This document shows positions 14,403 to 16,714 of a stretch of DNA of 16,714 bases, piece after piece; positions within the stretch are counted from its first letter, which is position 1, and every line of letters starts with the position of its first letter. The stretch is from the NCBI GenBank assembly GCA_963602445.1, contig CAVCIY010000017.1, forward strand, positions 1 through 16,714, written 5' to 3'. The translations under genes and the position numbers were made by a program. Source of the DNA: Alangreenwoodia sp963602445. GTDB lineage: Bacteria > Bacillota > Clostridia > Peptostreptococcales > Anaerovoracaceae. The notes below the pieces were generated by a model, which saw nothing but the letters and a program-made list of their open reading frames with translations, did no database searches and was not told where the DNA came from.

Positions 14403-14512
14403 GACAATGCATCAGACAGTGCATTATACGATGCATCCGGATGTCAGATCAGATAATGCATAAGACAATGCATTCGGACGTTACATCAGATAATGTATCA
14501 GATTATTCAAAT
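14403..14512 (+). repeat. Nested 12-bp/37-bp repeats in the lysR leader
   Basis: Units of consensus GAYAATGCATMA occur at 14403, 14415, 14427 (diverged), 14452, 14464 and 14489, and a decayed unit at 14501. They are grouped into a 37-bp higher-order period: 14415-14451 and 14452-14488 align throughout. The array ends just before the lysR ribosome binding site. ATGCAT is palindromic, so each unit also carries a small dyad. Confidence 0.8.
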
Positions 14513-14532
14513 ACAGAGACAAGGAGCCGCAT

Positions 14533-15429
14533 ATGAATCTATATCATCTAAGATACTTCATGACACTTGCACAAGAGCAGCATTATACGCATGCCGCGGA
14601 AAAGCTCTGTATATCGCAGCCCAGCTTGTCAAATGCGATTAGTCAGCTGGAAAAGGAGCTGGGCATTCGGCTCTTTGAGAAGGAAGGCCGCCGCATACGC
14701 ATGACTGATCTTGGAAAACAGTTTGAAAAATGTGTTTCCGAGTCATTGGGTATACTCGATTCAGGCATAGAGACATTGCGGCTTGCATCAAAAGGCAGCG
14801 GCGTTGTCCGTCTGGGTCTGCTTCGTGTGCTTGGCGTGGATTTTATCCCCGAGATGATAGCAGAATTTAAAAATTCCGACCCGGAACATGATTACGTATT
14901 TACTTTGGAAACCGGGGTTTCTCAGCATTTACTTAATATTCTTGAGAAAGGTGAATGTGATATGGTATTTGCGACGCCTCCCAAAAATGCTTCATTCTAC
15001 GAGTGTATCCCGGTCGCAAGGCAAAATCTCGTTATGATTGTTCCCGAGGATCATCCGCTGGCAGACCGACAAAATATCGACCTGCGCGAGACATTGGAAT
15101 ATCCGTATGTTCACTTCAAAAAACGTTCCGGTATGCGTGATGTCATCGATGGCCTTTATGAAAAAATAGATGCAAAACCAAATATCGTCTATGAGATTGA
15201 TGAAGATCAGGTCGTTGCCGGCATGGTGGCAGCAGGATTTGGTATAGCTATAGTTCCGTACATGAGTATGCTGCACAGATTAAATGTCAAGATACTTCAA
15301 ATATCATACCCGTCATGGGACAGATGTTTTTATATGATCACAAACAAAAACCGCTGGCTCTCGCCGCCCGTCTATGCCTTCATGAAATATATGGAAGAAA
15401 AATGCCAGAAAATGCGTTCTATCACGTAG
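14533..15429 (+). CDS. LysR-family transcriptional regulator, probable regulator of the shikimate cluster
   Basis: 298 residues, standard LysR length. The winged helix-turn-helix (about 1-60) is typical: MNLYHLRYFMTLAQEQHYTHAAEKL followed by ISQPSLSNAISQLEKELGIRLFEK. The effector-binding domain (about 88-298) has two lobes with LETGVSQHLLNILEKGECDMVF and MVIVPEDHPLADR segments, usual for this family. AAGGAG lies 6 bases before the ATG. It is divergent from the shikimate dehydrogenase/MFS operon, the classic arrangement for a LysR regulator and its target. By analogy with Listeria QuiR, shikimate or quinate could be the co-inducer. A terminator hairpin follows at 15569-15612. Confidence 0.93.
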   Translation: MNLYHLRYFMTLAQEQHYTHAAEKLCISQPSLSNAISQLEKELGIRLFEKEGRRIRMTDLGKQFEKCVSESLGILDSGIETLRLASKGSGVVRLGLLRVLGVDFIPEMIAEFKNSDPEHDYVFTLETGVSQHLLNILEKGECDMVFATPPKNASFYECIPVARQNLVMIVPEDHPLADRQNIDLRETLEYPYVHFKKRSGMRDVIDGLYEKIDAKPNIVYEIDEDQVVAGMVAAGFGIAIVPYMSMLHRLNVKILQISYPSWDRCFYMITNKNRWLSPPVYAFMKYMEEKCQKMRSIT

Positions 15430-15437
15430 CGGTACGC

Positions 15438-15498
15438 CAAATATGCGGCGCAGTATCAAATACGTAATGAAACAGCAAATATGCGGCGCAGTATCAAA
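15438..15498 (+). repeat. 23-bp direct repeat after lysR
   Basis: Two exact 23-bp copies, 15438-15460 and 15476-15498 (core AAATATGCGGCGCAGTATCA), lie 38 bp apart and start 9 bp after the lysR stop. The first copy is followed by TACGTAA, loosely like the lysR end CACGTAG. No coding potential. Confidence 0.85.
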
Positions 15499-15557
15499 AT
15501 TATATGCCGGTATAGCGAAAATCTATGAATAAGGCATAAAAAAACTATCAAAATGCC

Positions 15558-15612
15558 AAAAAAACCGACCGCATGCTCCGGATTTTTCCTAAAGCATGCG
15601 GCTGATTTTTTT
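15558..15612 (+). terminator. Intrinsic terminator of lysR
   Basis: CCGCATGCT (15569-15577) pairs with AGCATGCGG (15593-15601). Flanking A7 and T7 tracts extend the stem beyond a small internal loop and provide the T run (15606-15612) for rightward transcripts. The A tract on the left makes it usable in the other direction too. Confidence 0.88.
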
Positions 15613-15738
15613 GGATAGATAAAATCTATCTAATTATTTAAAAAATTGATAATAAGATTGTCTGCACTAATAATTGTTTAATCATACTAAAACTATTAAA
15701 AATTTTAAAAATAATATTGTATTTAACAACAAAATAAT
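15613..15738. other. AT-rich spacer between two terminators
   Basis: About 80% A/T, no gene. The only structure noted is a 7-bp perfect inverted repeat GATAGAT-AAA-ATCTATC (15614-15630). Confidence 0.5.
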
Positions 15739-15788
15739 GAAAAAAGGCTGTCATATTAACGTCTCTTGAACGTTAATATGACAGCCTT
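15739..15788 (-). terminator. Intrinsic terminator of hsp20
   Basis: A perfect 19-bp inverted repeat (15744-15762 and 15770-15788) with a 7-base loop. On the minus strand the hairpin is followed by a run of T (AAAAAA at 15740-15745 on the + strand), so it terminates the leftward hsp20 transcript about 90 bases after its stop. Confidence 0.92.
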
Positions 15789-15794
15789 AGCGTT

Positions 15795-15874
15795 GTATCA
15801 TATTTATTACCGTATCACATTTATTAAGAAGGTGTGTCGGTTAAAGTTTGTTCTTCATGAGTTTATCCTTCAAT
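15795..15874 (-). repeat. hsp20 3' untranslated repeats, including a copy of the gene's end
   Basis: TTTATCCTTCAAT at 15877-15889, which holds the last codons (Ile-Glu-Gly) and TAA stop of hsp20, is exactly repeated at 15862-15874, 15 bp further downstream. A second, unrelated pair of 17-bp units (GTATCATATTTATTACC at 15795-15811, and 15812-15828) lies between this and the terminator. Confidence 0.75.
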
Positions 15875-15877
15875 AAT

Positions 15878-16351
15878 TTATCCTTCAATCAAAATTTTCT
15901 TCGGTGCTTCAATTTGTTCCTTCGAATCTTCTGCAGGGAATGAGAGATGCAGGATTCCGTCACGGTATGCAGCTTTGATGTCATCCTCTGCAACACCTTC
16001 ACCTACATAGAAGCTTCTGCTGCAGCTTCCGAATCTGCGTTCCTTCATCACATAACCTTCATCCTTCTTCTCTTCAGATTCAGACTTGTGTTCTGCTGAA
16101 ATAGTGAGATAACCATCCTTAAGCTCTGCATTAATTTCCTCTTTGCTGTATCCCGGCAAATCAACTTCCATCAAGTAAAGACCGTCTTCTTTTCTGACAT
16201 CTGTTTTCATACCTGTAAATGTTGATCCTGTCATGCCGCTCATAAACGGAGTGGTGAAAAACGAATCTGTAAATGCTCTTCCGAAATCATCAAATATATT
16301 TTCAAAGTTTCTTAATCCTGTCTGTGTAAAAGCTGGTCTGATTGCTAACAT
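15878..16351 (-). CDS. hsp20: Small heat-shock protein, Hsp20/alpha-crystallin family
   Basis: 157 residues from the ATG with AAGGAGG. This is an ATP-independent holdase chaperone of the cytoplasm that assembles into oligomers. The N-terminal arm (1-48) is rich in Phe, Gly and Met, as usual. The alpha-crystallin domain spans about 49-140, with VDLPGYSKEEI at 63-73, a charged SEEKKDEG loop and the consensus A-x-x-x-x-G-x-L segment AAYRDGILHLSFP at 127-139. The short C-terminal tail has an I-x-I-type anchor (ILI at 153-155). A perfect CIRCE operator lies 177 bp upstream, overlapping the promoter region, so HrcA repression relieved by heat is expected. It is transcribed alone and convergent with lysR. 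Confidence 0.95.
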   Translation of the reverse strand: MLAIRPAFTQTGLRNFENIFDDFGRAFTDSFFTTPFMSGMTGSTFTGMKTDVRKEDGLYLMEVDLPGYSKEEINAELKDGYLTISAEHKSESEEKKDEGYVMKERRFGSCSRSFYVGEGVAEDDIKAAYRDGILHLSFPAEDSKEQIEAPKKILIEG

Positions 16352-16357
16352 TTTTTT

Positions 16358-16364
16358 CCTCCTT
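16358..16364 (-). promoter_or_regulatory. Ribosome binding site deciding the hsp20 start
   Basis: AAGGAGG on the minus strand is 6 bases before the ATG at 16351. The frame is open further up to an ATG at 16453, but that 34-residue lysine-rich extension has no Shine-Dalgarno sequence and no Hsp20 similarity. Confidence 0.88.
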
Positions 16365-16430
16365 ATCCGGTCATCGAGCAAAGCTTGCTTTTTCTCGCAG
16401 TCACTTTTGCTTTTCTTGTGACCATATGTC

Positions 16431-16490
16431 AATCTGTAGTATTGACTATACATTAATCTGTACTATATTACTAATCTGTACTATTTTACT
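16431..16490. repeat. 18-bp repeats in the hsp20 5' leader
   Basis: AATCTGTACTATATTACT (16455-16472) and AATCTGTACTATTTTACT (16473-16490) are adjacent near-identical units. A longer diverged unit AATCTGTAGTATTGACTATA precedes them from 16431. They lie in the untranslated leader of hsp20. Confidence 0.75.
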
Positions 16491-16509
16491 GGCCGGGCCC
16501 TGCCTTCGT

Positions 16510-16515
16510 ATTATA
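16510..16515 (-). promoter_or_regulatory. Likely -10 box of the hsp20 promoter
   Basis: The minus strand reads TATAAT. A weak -35 (TTAGAG, 18-bp spacing) would fall inside the adjacent CIRCE element, the usual arrangement for HrcA repression. It implies an untranslated leader of about 150 bases. Confidence 0.6.
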
Positions 16516-16527
16516 GATACCTCTTTT

Positions 16528-16554
16528 TTAGCACTCTAAACACGAGAGTGCTAA
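16528..16554. promoter_or_regulatory. CIRCE operator (HrcA binding site)
   Basis: TTAGCACTC, nine bases, GAGTGCTAA: a perfect match to the CIRCE inverted repeat bound by the heat-shock repressor HrcA. It lies next to the hsp20 -10 box. Because it is palindromic it could also serve a rightward gene beyond the window, but no such gene begins before 16714. Confidence 0.95.
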
Positions 16555-16635
16555 TTTTTTTAAAAAATTTTAAATTTTTTCGATTCTTGGTGTAACAGGA
16601 AGGGCAGCAGCACTGACGGAGAAACGTCAAGCTCG

Positions 16636-16714
16636 GTGTTGAGTCTGATGCTGAGCCTAGTGTTGAGTCTGATGCTGAGCCTAGTGTTGAGTCTGATGCT
16701 GAGCCTAGTGTTGA
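16636..16714. repeat. 24-bp perfect tandem repeat running off the window
   Basis: Identical 24-bp units begin at 16636, 16660, 16684 and (partial) 16708. The core is GAGTCTGATGCTGAGCC. The + strand can be read in one frame as repeated VESDAEPS, but that frame has a stop at 16614 and no start codon, and the minus-strand frame without stops runs on into the CIRCE region. It is therefore judged a non-coding minisatellite. The interval 16555-16635 before it holds nothing recognisable. Confidence 0.9.

Noticed and set aside
15614..15630. GATAGAT-AAA-ATCTATC palindrome as a second LysR operator
   Set aside because: It lies in an AT-rich spacer between two terminators with no promoter to regulate; a chance palindrome is more likely.
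16352..16453. Longer N-terminus for Hsp20 starting at 16453
   Set aside because: It would include the true ribosome binding site AAGGAGG within the coding sequence and adds a lysine-rich segment unlike Hsp20 proteins.
16636..16714. VESDAEPS repeat protein
   Set aside because: The frame has a stop at 16614 and no start codon before the repeat within the window.

Overview
The window looks like chromosomal DNA of an anaerobic, medium-to-low-GC Firmicute (class Clostridia). The grounds are the MutS2 and ArgRS sequence style, AGGAGG-type ribosome binding sites, AT-rich intergenic DNA, a CIRCE/HrcA operator and an iron-sulfur old-yellow-enzyme flavoprotein. I cannot name the genus.

Left part (1-6510, + strand): housekeeping and conserved genes, namely mutS2, argS, a radical SAM protein with a CX4CX2C cluster motif and a TPR protein. 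A two-gene tRNA operon follows, Asn(GTT) then Leu(TAA), with a near-consensus promoter and a very strong terminator.

Centre (7107-15429): a minus-strand run, read right to left, of a shikimate/quinate dehydrogenase paralogue, an MFS transporter, shikimate kinase, a TIM-barrel protein with the metal-ligand pattern of 3-dehydroshikimate dehydratases, a second dehydrogenase, and a 4Fe-4S/FMN/FAD NADH:flavin oxidoreductase. A LysR regulator is transcribed divergently. The set reads as a LysR-controlled system for uptake and use of shikimate or quinate. Hydroaromatic acid enters through the MFS carrier and is oxidised to 3-dehydroshikimate by the YdiB-like dehydrogenases. It is then dehydrated to protocatechuate (TIM barrel), salvaged to shikimate 3-phosphate (AroK), or reduced by the flavoenzyme. 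The content resembles, as I remember it, the QuiR-controlled qui loci of Listeria. Here there are two dehydrogenases and an added kinase, and no dehydroquinate dehydratase is in view.

Right part (15430-16714): terminators for lysR and for a minus-strand Hsp20 small heat-shock gene, whose promoter region carries a perfect CIRCE operator, then a 24-bp tandem repeat running off the window edge.

The strongest unexplained signal is in the gaps. Many intergenic regions hold their own unrelated short tandem repeat, with periods of 9, 12/37, 15, 17, 24, 31, 38 and 40/45 bp. In several places (clearest after argS and hsp20, suggestive after the flavoenzyme gene) the repeated unit is a copy of the last codons of the upstream gene, stop codon included.
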